Assembly (NCBI RefSeq): GCF_900129615.1
Contig: NZ_FQWI01000012.1
Coordinates: 49,307-113,306 of the forward strand
Reading direction: 5' to 3'
Origin: Pectobacterium carotovorum
Lineage (GTDB): Bacteria; Pseudomonadota; Gammaproteobacteria; Enterobacterales; Enterobacteriaceae
DNA length: 64,000 nucleotides
The position numbers and the translations under genes were made by a program. Under the pieces are notes generated by a model. The model saw only the letters and a program-made list of their open reading frames with translations, was not told the DNA's origin and searched no databases. This document shows positions 46,451-55,600 of the stretch, piece after piece. Every line of letters starts with the position of its first letter. Positions within the stretch are counted from its first letter, which is position 1.

Positions 46451-48487
46451 GTGGCAAACAGTACAGGATTACAGTTCACCGTAAAGGTCGGTGCCCTGGA
46501 AGCAGGCACTTTCGCGGTGGTGGATTTCAGGCTGGATGAAGGGCTGAACCGGCCTTTCAGCCTGTCGCTGAGTCTGGCGAGCGCGTTGCCGGATGTCGAT
46601 TTTGGCGCGGTGCTGGACCAGCCGTGCGAGCTGATGATTTGGTATGAAGGCGAACTGAAACGTCGGGTCAGCGGGATTGTCAGTGGCTTCACGCAGGGCG
46701 ACACTGGATTTCGGCGCACGCGCTATCAGGTGGAAGTCCGTCCGGCTCTGTGGCGGCTGGGATTACGCACCAACGCCCGTATCTTTCAGGCACAAAAACC
46801 GGAGGTGATTATCGGCGCACTGCTGGAAGAAGCCGGTATCACTGACTACGCCTTTGCGTTGCGTAACGAGCACGCGGTGCGGGAATACTGCGTGCAGTAT
46901 CGGGAAAGCGATTTAGCCTTTATCACCCGGCTGGCCGCTGAGGAAGGGATGTATTTCTTCCACGAATACGAAGAGGGCAAACACCGGGTAGTGTTTGCCG
47001 ACGATGCGGGCGCACTGACCAAAGGCCCCGAGCTGTTCTTCAATCTGGCGACACAGGGGCTGAGTGAAGGCGAATACGTCCGGCGTTTCCACTACGCGGA
47101 GCGGGTAAGCACATCGGACGTGGAGCTGAAGGACTACAGCTTCAAGACGCCGGCTTACGGACTGTCGCACAAGAAGATGAGCGGCGAACTAGAACACCAG
47201 CGCGAAAGCTATCAGCACTACGACTATCCGGGTCGCTATAAGCAAGACCCGAGCGGCAAGGCGTTCAGCGGTTACCGGCTGGATGCGCTGCGCTCTGGTG
47301 CGGTAACGAGCGAAGGGGAATCCAACTGTGCGGGGCTGATGCCGGGCAATACGTTTACCCTGACAGAGCACCCGAATGCGACGCTGAACGCGGTGTGGCA
47401 GACGGTGAGCGTAACGCATGTCGGGCAGCAGCCGCAGGCGTTGGAAGAGGAAAGCGGCGGTGAACCGACCACCATGAGCAACAGTTTTGCCGTGGTGAAA
47501 GGTACGACGACATGGCGCGCTGCCATGCCCTACAAACCGATGGTAGACGGCCCGCAAATCGCGACGGTGGTCGGCCCGACGGGGGAAGAAATCTACTGCG
47601 ACCAGTATGGTCGGGTAAAACTGCAATTCCCGTGGGATCGCTACGGCGCGAGCAATGACCAGAGTTCGTGCTGGGTGCGCGTCAGTCAGGGCTGGGCGGG
47701 CGGCCAGTACGGCATGATTGCCATCCCGCGCATTGGCCATGAAGTGATCGTCAGCTTCCTTGAAGGCGATCCGGACCAGCCGATTGTTACCGGGCGTACT
47801 TTTCACGCGACCAACCCGACGCCGTATGTGTTACCGGCACATAAAACGCGCACGACGCTGCGTACCGATACCCATAAAGGCAGTGGCTTTAACGAACTGC
47901 GTTTTGAGGATGAGGCGACGCGTGAACAAATTTATTACCACGCCCAGAAAGATATGGATGGTGTTATCAATAACATCCACCGGCAGAGCGTTGGGCGCGA
48001 TCAGCACCTTAGCGTGGATCAGGATCAGTTCCAGCGGGTCACCCGCCACCGCCACCGAACGATAGGCAAGGATGATTTTGAAAACATCGGTCAGGATCAT
48101 CATCAGGAAATTGGCCGGAGTTTCATTCAGAAAATTGGTGCTTCGTTCAAACGCTTCATCGGCGGGGGAGAGATTACCCGTATCGAGGGGAGCCGTCAGA
48201 CCACGATGTCCGGCTCTGAAGAGACGCTGATCGGCGCACATCAGCGCGTTCTGGTGAATACGGACAGCTATCTGAAAGCCGCTGATATCGTGCTGGAAGC
48301 AGGGCAGGCTCTGACCATCAAAGCGCCTGGCGGCTTTATCAAGATTGATAGCGCGGGCGTCACGATTTCCGGGACAATTGTGAAAATCAACGATGGCGGT
48401 GCGGCTGGCGTAGGGACTGCGCCAGTATCCATTACGCCAGAAGACCCGACTAAGCCTACGCTGCCGGATGCGCCAGACAGACGTTAA
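46451..48487 (+). CDS. vgrG: T6SS spike protein VgrG
   Basis: VgrG trimers form the puncturing spike on top of the Hcp tube. The 678-residue protein has the gp27-like region ([40 protein letters not shown]). The gp5 OB-fold follows ([55 protein letters not shown]). The C-terminal beta-prism repeats end in [20 protein letters not shown]. There is no extra effector domain; effectors are expected to ride through the PAAR-lipase and Rhs proteins encoded next. It starts at GTG with AGGAGAGG before it. Confidence 0.97.
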   Translation: MANSTGLQFTVKVGALEAGTFAVVDFRLDEGLNRPFSLSLSLASALPDVDFGAVLDQPCELMIWYEGELKRRVSGIVSGFTQGDTGFRRTRYQVEVRPALWRLGLRTNARIFQAQKPEVIIGALLEEAGITDYAFALRNEHAVREYCVQYRESDLAFITRLAAEEGMYFFHEYEEGKHRVVFADDAGALTKGPELFFNLATQGLSEGEYVRRFHYAERVSTSDVELKDYSFKTPAYGLSHKKMSGELEHQRESYQHYDYPGRYKQDPSGKAFSGYRLDALRSGAVTSEGESNCAGLMPGNTFTLTEHPNATLNAVWQTVSVTHVGQQPQALEEESGGEPTTMSNSFAVVKGTTTWRAAMPYKPMVDGPQIATVVGPTGEEIYCDQYGRVKLQFPWDRYGASNDQSSCWVRVSQGWAGGQYGMIAIPRIGHEVIVSFLEGDPDQPIVTGRTFHATNPTPYVLPAHKTRTTLRTDTHKGSGFNELRFEDEATREQIYYHAQKDMDGVINNIHRQSVGRDQHLSVDQDQFQRVTRHRHRTIGKDDFENIGQDHHQEIGRSFIQKIGASFKRFIGGGEITRIEGSRQTTMSGSEETLIGAHQRVLVNTDSYLKAADIVLEAGQALTIKAPGGFIKIDSAGVTISGTIVKINDGGAAGVGTAPVSITPEDPTKPTLPDAPDRR

Positions 48488-48496
48488 GGAGGAACT

Positions 48497-49867
48497 ATGC
48501 CAGGTGCTGCACGTTTAGGTGACAGCTGTGCGGGTCACGGCTGCTTCCCTGCCACCCCGATTATTGAAGGCAGCGGTGATGTCATCATCAATGGTAAACC
48601 GGCCGCCCGTAAAAGCGATGCGGTTTTACTCCACGCCTGCCCCTGCCCGAATGTGCCCCACGGCGTGCACAATCGTGCGATATCTGCGGGCTCTGGTACG
48701 GTTATCATCAATGGAAAGCTGGCGGCGCGTATCGGTGATGCGATCGGCTGCGGCGGCTCGGTTGCTGCGGGGAGTGGGAACGTCATCATTGGCGATTCAC
48801 CCTATCAATCCCCGGTGAAACCCTGCGCTGAGCAATCGGCAAAAAGCCGTGCGCCTCTGCTGGCATTGACGCCGATGTTATTGCCGACGTTAATGGAATG
48901 GGCTTCGATCGCCGAGTTGCCCATTCTTGATGACCTGCTCTCCGTTGCTCAGCGTAAAGATCGCTATCTGGCGCGCGCCAAGTTGGCTACCGAAGCGGCA
49001 TCGCTGCCGGGGTTAGCCGATGCGGCAAAACGGTTAGCGTTTAACAACGACAGTATCCTACGCGCCGAAGCGGCTCAGTACGTTTATTCGGTCGATGAAT
49101 TCCGACGAGGCGTGCTGGATAAACTGCCTAAGGCACCGGTTGGACTGGATATTCTGGATACCGGCGCGATCCCTGGGCTAAAAAATGCCAACATGACGGA
49201 CATGAAAACAGGGTTTGGTTCTGCTTTGTTCAAATCTGCGATTAATGGCGAAACGATGTTGACCTATCGGGGCACCAATAACGCGGTGACGGGCGTGAAA
49301 GACTGGTTGACGAATGCCGGGCAGGCAATGGGGTTTGAGACAGATCAATACAAGCAAGCGATGTATTTAGCGAAGCAAGTAAAGGAAGTCATCAATCCAC
49401 CGCCAGTCATTATCGGGCATTCATTAGGTGGTGGTTTGGCGTCGGCTGGCGTTGGTGTCACGGGATTACCCGGCTATACCTTTAATGCTGCGGGTTTGCA
49501 TAGCAATACTGTGTCACGTGCAGGTGGTGCAGACCTGGCGAAAACAGCCTCTCTGATAACGACGCAGGCGGTGGATGGCGAGGTATTAACCATGGCACAA
49601 ACCTATGGCAAAGCTTTGATTCCTGGCTTGCTATCCGGGGCTGGCGCATTGATTGGCGGAGCCGCCGGTGCGGCGCTTGGGGGCGTCATCGGTGTTGCAA
49701 AATTACTGGAAGGGGGCCTGCCGAAAGCAAGTGGTGATATGATGGCACTTCCCGCAATCGGCGGCTCGCCGATTGCTCGCCACGGTATGGATCAGGTGAT
49801 TGCGGGTATTGAAAGCCAGAAAAAGGAAGATATCGGGAAGATAACCAATACATTCAGGGGAATATAA
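48497..49867 (+). CDS. PAAR-domain lipase-type T6SS effector
   Basis: The 456-residue fusion has an N-terminal PAAR tip domain (residues about 1-100; repeats GDVIINGKPAARKSDAV, GTVIINGKLAARIGDAI and GNVIIGDSP) that would sharpen VgrG. The rest is an alpha/beta hydrolase of the Mbeg1-like/DUF2974 and lipase class 3 type. MLTYRGTNNAVTGVKDWLTN (about 255-274) precedes the elbow IIGHSLGGGLA with Ser309. A glycine-rich hydrophobic stretch (LLSGAGALIGGAAGAALGGV, about 376-395) may insert in membranes. It is therefore a likely phospholipase effector. The next gene starts on the last base of the stop and encodes the likely immunity protein. Confidence 0.88.
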   Translation: MPGAARLGDSCAGHGCFPATPIIEGSGDVIINGKPAARKSDAVLLHACPCPNVPHGVHNRAISAGSGTVIINGKLAARIGDAIGCGGSVAAGSGNVIIGDSPYQSPVKPCAEQSAKSRAPLLALTPMLLPTLMEWASIAELPILDDLLSVAQRKDRYLARAKLATEAASLPGLADAAKRLAFNNDSILRAEAAQYVYSVDEFRRGVLDKLPKAPVGLDILDTGAIPGLKNANMTDMKTGFGSALFKSAINGETMLTYRGTNNAVTGVKDWLTNAGQAMGFETDQYKQAMYLAKQVKEVINPPPVIIGHSLGGGLASAGVGVTGLPGYTFNAAGLHSNTVSRAGGADLAKTASLITTQAVDGEVLTMAQTYGKALIPGLLSGAGALIGGAAGAALGGVIGVAKLLEGGLPKASGDMMALPAIGGSPIARHGMDQVIAGIESQKKEDIGKITNTFRGI

Positions 49868-50646
49868 TGCAATGGTTGGCACGTATAAAATGGGTAGGCG
49901 TCGTTATTCTGGGATTATTAACCGCTTGTCAGGCAGGAGGACACAGTATGCGTGCGAGTGAGCTTTTTGAGCCGCCAGTGGTGGCGGTACTGGAAAGTAT
50001 TCAAAAAGGTGATGAATCAGCAGCCCGTCATCAGCTGTCGCAGGGCGTTAACCTGAATATTCATGGAAAAGAAGGCGTCACGCCGCTGCTGTGGCTGATT
50101 TATGAGACCAAGGATAAAAACGCGGTCACGCTGGCGCTTAAACTGGGTGTCGATCCGAATTATAAAGACGGCTTTGGTGATAGTGCGGTCAATTCCGTGG
50201 CGGGGGCGAAAGATCCTGACTGGCTTCGCATTATTCTGGATGCGGGGGGCGACCCGAATGCGATTGGGCGTCGTGGCCAGCCAGCAATATTTGGTGCTAT
50301 TGGTGAGGAGCGCTGGGCCGATATCAAATTACTCGTAGAGCGGGGCGCTGACGTCAATTTAACGGATGAGCAAAAAACCAATAGCGCTCACTATGCGGCC
50401 TATCTCAACCAGTATGAAATTGCATATTGGCTGATTGAGCAGGGAGCGAATATTAATACTTATTCAGCAACGGGAGCCAGCCTGGCCTGGAGCGTCGAAG
50501 ACAGCTTATCCATTATGTCTCCTAAATCCCCCCACTATCCTTGGGCATTAAAGGTAAAACAGCTGTTACTGGATCGCGGTGTTAAATTCCCACCGCTGTC
50601 ACCTGCTGAAGTTCGGGATCGTTGGGAAAAAGGACTGCCAGTATAA
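49867..50646 (+). CDS. Ankyrin-repeat lipoprotein, likely immunity to the PAAR-lipase
   Basis: The 259-residue product starts with a lipoprotein signal (MQWLARIKWVGVVILGLLTA then CQAGG; lipobox LTAC, Cys21). Four or more ankyrin repeats follow: GKEGVTPLLWLIYETKDKNA, GFGDSAVNSVAGAKDPDWLR, GRRGQPAIFGAIGEERWADI, QKTNSAHYAAYLNQYEIAYW. Its start overlaps the lipase stop by one base, the usual effector-immunity arrangement. Periplasmic placement suits protection from a lipase delivered there. An internal ribosome site before Met28 could give a second, cytosolic form. Confidence 0.83.
   Translation: MQWLARIKWVGVVILGLLTACQAGGHSMRASELFEPPVVAVLESIQKGDESAARHQLSQGVNLNIHGKEGVTPLLWLIYETKDKNAVTLALKLGVDPNYKDGFGDSAVNSVAGAKDPDWLRIILDAGGDPNAIGRRGQPAIFGAIGEERWADIKLLVERGADVNLTDEQKTNSAHYAAYLNQYEIAYWLIEQGANINTYSATGASLAWSVEDSLSIMSPKSPHYPWALKVKQLLLDRGVKFPPLSPAEVRDRWEKGLPV
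49935..49950 (+). promoter_or_regulatory. Internal ribosome binding site and alternative start in the ankyrin gene
   Basis: A perfect AGGAGG (49935-49940) lies 7 bases before the in-frame ATG at 49948 (Met28, MRASELFEPPVVAVLESIQK). Translation from here would skip the signal peptide and lipobox and give a cytosolic protein with all ankyrin repeats. Confidence 0.6.
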
Positions 50647-50661
50647 TTTTATTTTGATTCT

Positions 50662-50737
50662 CCGTTTTATTATCTATTTTTCGTTATAAAAATAAACGGC
50701 ATGTCTCGACCCAATAGTCTGCGTGATTATTGGGTCG
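50662..50737 (+). terminator. Two hairpins after the lipase-immunity pair
   Basis: An imperfect AT-rich hairpin (CCGTTTTAT with ATAAACGG, 50662-50698) is followed by a perfect 10-base stem CGACCCAATA/TATTGGGTCG (50707-50737). They separate the hcp-vgrG-lipase unit from the DUF4123-rhs unit. A following T-run is weak. Confidence 0.5.
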
Positions 50738-50804
50738 TTGCTGCTGCGATGAATACACACTCATCGTATTACATTTTATTTCATTTATTTACAGGCAAAT
50801 AACG

Positions 50805-51761
50805 ATGATGGCAAACGGTTATACCCTGTTTGAAATCAGCCAGTTTAATGCGCCGCTGTTCGCTATTATCTCGCCGTTGAGTTATCCCAAATTACCTGAA
50901 TATTGGCAGGCTTTTCAACCTGTGGCGTCAGATATATGGCAGCAGCTGCATTTTGGCAAGGATGCCGAAAACTGGCAGATGTGGGCGCCTATTGTGGTTA
51001 AAATAGAAGAAGGCAAACCAGGAGAAACACTGCTGCACTGGCTGAATGAGACACAGCCGGAGCAGCATGGTGGCGTGATCCTCATGCATGGTGAACTGAC
51101 ATTGCAGCAGATGGCTGATTTTTGGCAGCAGCGCATTTCCTGTCTCTGGCCTGATGGTACTCGAGCGCTATTTCGTAGCTATGCACCAGAGGTTTTATCG
51201 ACCTGGTGGTCCACTCTGGATCTTGCTGCACAAACGGATTTTCTCGGCCCGCTAAATAACCTGTACTTGCCCATAGTGAATAGCGAACGTGGGGAATATC
51301 AGCTATTCGCACAACAGGATGTTAATAAAGAAAACAAGAACGATATTAATAGTGCATACCAGATTAATTTAACACGTTACCAATATTATCTTCTCGCTAA
51401 TGACAATCGTTTACACCGATTAGCGAATGAGCTCTTTCTTTTTGTCAGCGCGCAATGTGTTTTTCCACTGGACATCGAAATAGTAAAATCACGCTTTATT
51501 AGCGGTATTGAATTAGCCGGGAACTATTATCCAAAAGCCAGCGAAGTGGAGTGTGAAGCCTGGTCCGCTCATCGCTGGGTACTCGGTAGTGAATTCTATT
51601 TGCACCCGATCTTTATTCATCTAACTGAACGTTATTCGATTGCCGACAGTATTCGGATTTTTAAATCTGAGCCTGAACGTATTGAAAGTGTGCAGCTTAA
51701 TTACCATCGCCCCGGTTGGATGCGGGGTGAGTTACCTGACATAACGGAGGTCACGCTGTGA
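50805..51761 (+). CDS. DUF4123 T6SS adaptor, first copy
   Basis: DUF4123 (Tap/TEC) proteins are chaperone-adaptors that load specific effectors onto VgrG. The 318-residue product starts MMANGYTLFEISQFNAPLFA at the ATG at 50805 (the next codon is also ATG). It contains HGGVILMHGELTLQQMADFW and GTRALFRSYAPEVLSTWWST, features of the domain (about 20-150), followed by a helical C-terminal part. The frame open from 50730 includes a hairpin region and is not used. A second DUF4123 gene overlaps its end, so the pair probably serves the Rhs effector downstream. Confidence 0.75.
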   Translation: MMANGYTLFEISQFNAPLFAIISPLSYPKLPEYWQAFQPVASDIWQQLHFGKDAENWQMWAPIVVKIEEGKPGETLLHWLNETQPEQHGGVILMHGELTLQQMADFWQQRISCLWPDGTRALFRSYAPEVLSTWWSTLDLAAQTDFLGPLNNLYLPIVNSERGEYQLFAQQDVNKENKNDINSAYQINLTRYQYYLLANDNRLHRLANELFLFVSAQCVFPLDIEIVKSRFISGIELAGNYYPKASEVECEAWSAHRWVLGSEFYLHPIFIHLTERYSIADSIRIFKSEPERIESVQLNYHRPGWMRGELPDITEVTL

Positions 51762-52675
51762 GTGTATCGCAACCTTTCCTTGAATTGACGCCGGAAGATG
51801 ACGCCGTCTGGCAAGCGCGTATCGCTCAGGGCGGCTGTTTTGTTATCGCCGAAGCGTCGATGAACGATGATGTGCCGTGGCTGGCCGAACGCTGGGGGGG
51901 CAGCCTGGATCAGACGCGTTTGTATTGGGGCGAAGCGGGGCGCGTTCATGCCTCGGTATCGCCCTATTGCATCCCACTTCACGCCGCTAACTGGTCGCAG
52001 GTGAAAGAACACATCATCACTCAGCCGGGTTGGGGAATGGGTCTACAGCTGGAATGGTTTATGCAGGCATATTCGCCGCTCGATCAACTGCTTGAGGTCA
52101 CGAAGCATCTGCGGCAGTGGAGCCTGGTGACCTCACCTTCCGGGGAGAATGCCATCCTGCGCGTGGGTGACTGGCAGGTGGTGAATCAGCTGTTATCCGC
52201 CAGTTCCGCACAAGAAGCCTGTGCGCTCTATGGCCCAATAGCCAGCTTCTGCGATATTTCCCCTGACGGCGCGGTACGTGCCTTAAATCTCACCGCCCGC
52301 GAACCACACTCTATTCCAGACATCCTGCCGCGCCAACTGAGTGACGAACAATGGCAAGCCATCATGGTGCCTTACGGACATCACAATCTGGCGCGCTATA
52401 GGGAACATCTGCGTGCTTACCATGCTGACTGGCAAAACGCGCCTGATGATGAACTACAGGCGTTTACCCATCAGCAGACGGAACAGGCGAAAAACAACGG
52501 CTTTAACAACGACCGCGATATCGTGCGCTGGCTGGCATTGGCGACAGAACTCTCGCCGGAATTCATTCATCAGCCCTGGGCAAAAAATATTCTGATACAG
52601 CCTGAATACATTGGCACGCAAAGCCGTATGGATCGCCTGTATCAGGCAGCAATTGACCACCTGGACGAAGCATAA
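51758..52675 (+). CDS. DUF4123 T6SS adaptor, second copy
   Basis: A 305-residue protein starting at a GTG that overlaps the previous stop (GTGA), so translation is coupled. EDDAVWQARIAQGGCFVIAE and LLEVTKHLRQWSLVTSPSGE, then ILRVGDWQVVNQLLSASSAQ and CALYGPIASFCDI, fit the DUF4123 domain. The C-terminal helical tail (FNNDRDIVRWLALATELSPE) is typical of adaptor proteins. It differs strongly from the first copy, so the two may act as different partners, for VgrG and Rhs. The rhs gene follows after 20 bases. Confidence 0.75.
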   Translation: MSVSQPFLELTPEDDAVWQARIAQGGCFVIAEASMNDDVPWLAERWGGSLDQTRLYWGEAGRVHASVSPYCIPLHAANWSQVKEHIITQPGWGMGLQLEWFMQAYSPLDQLLEVTKHLRQWSLVTSPSGENAILRVGDWQVVNQLLSASSAQEACALYGPIASFCDISPDGAVRALNLTAREPHSIPDILPRQLSDEQWQAIMVPYGHHNLARYREHLRAYHADWQNAPDDELQAFTHQQTEQAKNNGFNNDRDIVRWLALATELSPEFIHQPWAKNILIQPEYIGTQSRMDRLYQAAIDHLDEA

Positions 52676-52695
52676 AATAAAAAGGACGTCATTTC

Positions 52696-55600
52696 ATGAG
52701 TCAGAACAAACAGGCAACGTTGCTTTCCAGCGAGGAAGCCGCGAGTCGGGGTTTTAGCACGGATAAAAAAATATCAGGAGGCTGTGCCAAGTGTGGTTAT
52801 GAAGTCCTGATTTATTACCATTATGACTCTGGGGAGCCGGTTCCCAACGCGCCATTTGTCCTCATCGACAGCAATAAAACAGAAATCCACGGTCAGACGG
52901 ATGCCAACGGCCTCTGTTTTATTTATGACATGGGGGGAGGTACGTTTGAGCTGCTACTGGAAGAAGGTGAAGATAAGTTTACACCGCAGGAAACCATTCA
53001 GAATAACCCCGTATTGCAGGCTACTCCGGGTTATGCCGCACTAGCAGGTGAGTATTTCACGCTGTTCCTTCTCCTGCGTAAACAAGGGCTAGTGACCTAT
53101 GACGCCGATGACAGCAGTGATCGACACGTTGATGTTGATGGCGCGGGAATATTAACGTCTATCCCAGATGACTATAAAAAGGCTTACAAGCGTTTCTGGG
53201 AACTGGATAAACAGATTAACCGCGGTAATCGCCAACTGAAGCAAGCCATCAACAAAATCCACCATAGCCTCGCGGCAGAAACGGCGGATGCGGGTGGTGA
53301 TGATAACGCCGCGCTCATGATGTTCTGCGAGATTATTCTGGGTTGTATTCCTGTCGTGGGGCAAGCGCTGGACGTGTACTCCATTGGCGAGTGGTGCTGG
53401 CAAACCCATGAAGATCCTAAACTGATGGACGACCCACTGCATGTGGCCGGTGGTGTCCTGTGTGTGATTGGGGTCATTCCCGGGCTGGGTGACGCCATTA
53501 AGGTGAGCGGGCGGGCGATTATTAAAGCGCTGAGAAATGCCTCCTCACCTGCGGCTGTGCAGTTTGCCATCAAAACGATCCGCAGCCTGTCCAACGGTAA
53601 TCTGGTGAAAGGCGTCACCGAACTGCGTGGTTTGCTGAAAGAATACGGAAAGAAAGGCAAAGCGATGCTGTTGACCATGCAGCAGGCTTTGGTGAAGGCA
53701 ATGAAGGCCTCGGAGAAAGATGGCTGGATTGTTGCGCTGATGAAAGATCGGTTCAGCAAGATGCTCGACTATCTGGATCAGTTAGTTAAACGTTACGATG
53801 AGGCCATTGCGACCCTTGAGAAAGAATTCGATAAGTTTATTCCTCTGATTGTGACGCGGGTTTCCGGTAGTCCGCGGCCTAAAGGTTCCTTTGCGAAAAA
53901 GGCCGATGCCCCACAAAGCCATACGACGGCGGAAAGCAGGGCGGCCAGTCCATCCTCTGGTTCAAAGTCTGAGCCTACTGATGCGCCAACCGCAACGAAA
54001 CAAAGCGATGCCAAGCCGGGTGGTGACAAAGGAAAAGGTCAGCCGCCTAAAAAACAATCTCCAGAAAAAAATACGCCACACAAATCAGAACCGTCAAAAC
54101 CGACTGATGCCATTGAAGAAAAGCCCAAACCGAAAGCGCCCGTAAAGAAAAAAAGCGAATCCCCTCCGGAAGAGGCGAACAGCATTAATGCGGGCAGCAA
54201 TACGGAAAAGCCATCGGGTAAAAAGGGGGCTAAGAAGGATGCACAGGCAAAGGATGACAATGCCAAGGCAAAAACAGATGACATTAAGAAAAATGGTGAC
54301 CCGGTCGATATGGCAACCGGTGCCGTGGTGGAACAGCGCACCGATATTCAGCTAACGGGGACGCTGCCGCTGTCACTGCAACGCTACTACCGCTCGACGG
54401 GAGAGCGGTACGCCGGTTTGCTGGGGAGGCTGTGGCGTACCAACTGGGATATCAGCCTGACGCTCAACAACGGGGTAGCAACGCTAACGGATGGTGAGTT
54501 CAATCAGGCGTTCTTCGTCCTGCCCAATGAGGGAGAAGTCAGCCGTTCACCGTCCAACCTGCAATGGCGGCTGACCCGCCAACAGGGTGAACTCGTTCTT
54601 CATCATGTTGATGGCTTACGCTATCGGTTTGAGCATGCACTCGGTCTCCAGCTTTGTCTGACGTCGATTGAAGATACAGCCGGCAATCGGGTGACGTTCG
54701 AGTGGATGCTGAGCGACCTGTGCTGGGTTGTATTGTCCGACGGGCGCTTGATTCACGTCACAACGGAGCGCCGCAGGATCACGGCACTTACGCTATGTAC
54801 CCCGCAGCGTCAGCCATTAAAAACGCTGGCCAGCTATACCTATGACGAACACGGGCATTTACTGAGCATACGGGCGGATGAGGGGCGCAATTTTGACTAT
54901 CGCTACTCACCGGAAGGCTGGCTGCTGCGCTGGTCGGATTTAGGCTCGACCTGGGTTGAGCACGATTACGATAAAAAAGGCCGCGCCATCCGCGACAGAA
55001 CCTCGGAAGGCTACTGGCCGGGTCACTTTGAATACGACGATGACACCCTGACCAGCCATTACCACAGCGGGTTTGGTGGGGTATTCAGCTACGTGCGCGA
55101 CGAGCGCAACAATATTCTGCTCCAGCGCACGCCGGACGGCGGTGAGACTCGATACGAGTGGGTGGATAACCAACTGGTGGCCGAGACCGACCCGTTGGGC
55201 GGCCGCACGGCGTATCAGCGCAATGACTGGGGGCAGGTGACCGAGGTTACGCTGCCAGACGGTGCGACGCATCAATATGAATATGATGATAACGGACAAC
55301 TGCTGGCCTATATCGATCCGCTGGGCAGCGAATGGCATTACCAGCGTAATGCTGCCGGGCAGGTTGTCGAGGTGAACGACCCGGAAGGGCGCGAGTGGCT
55401 GTACCGTTACGGTGAAACAGGGCAGTTGTCGACGGTGATAGGCCCGGATGGCGTGTTGCAGCGTTATCACTATAACCGCCGTGGCCTGCTGAGCAGCCTT
55501 GAGCGGGATAATGCGCCAGCGGTGATGTTCCGCTATGACGACCTTGACCGCCTGACGGAGCGGCATATCGGACATGAAGCGGGCGTGCAGGTGCGACGCT

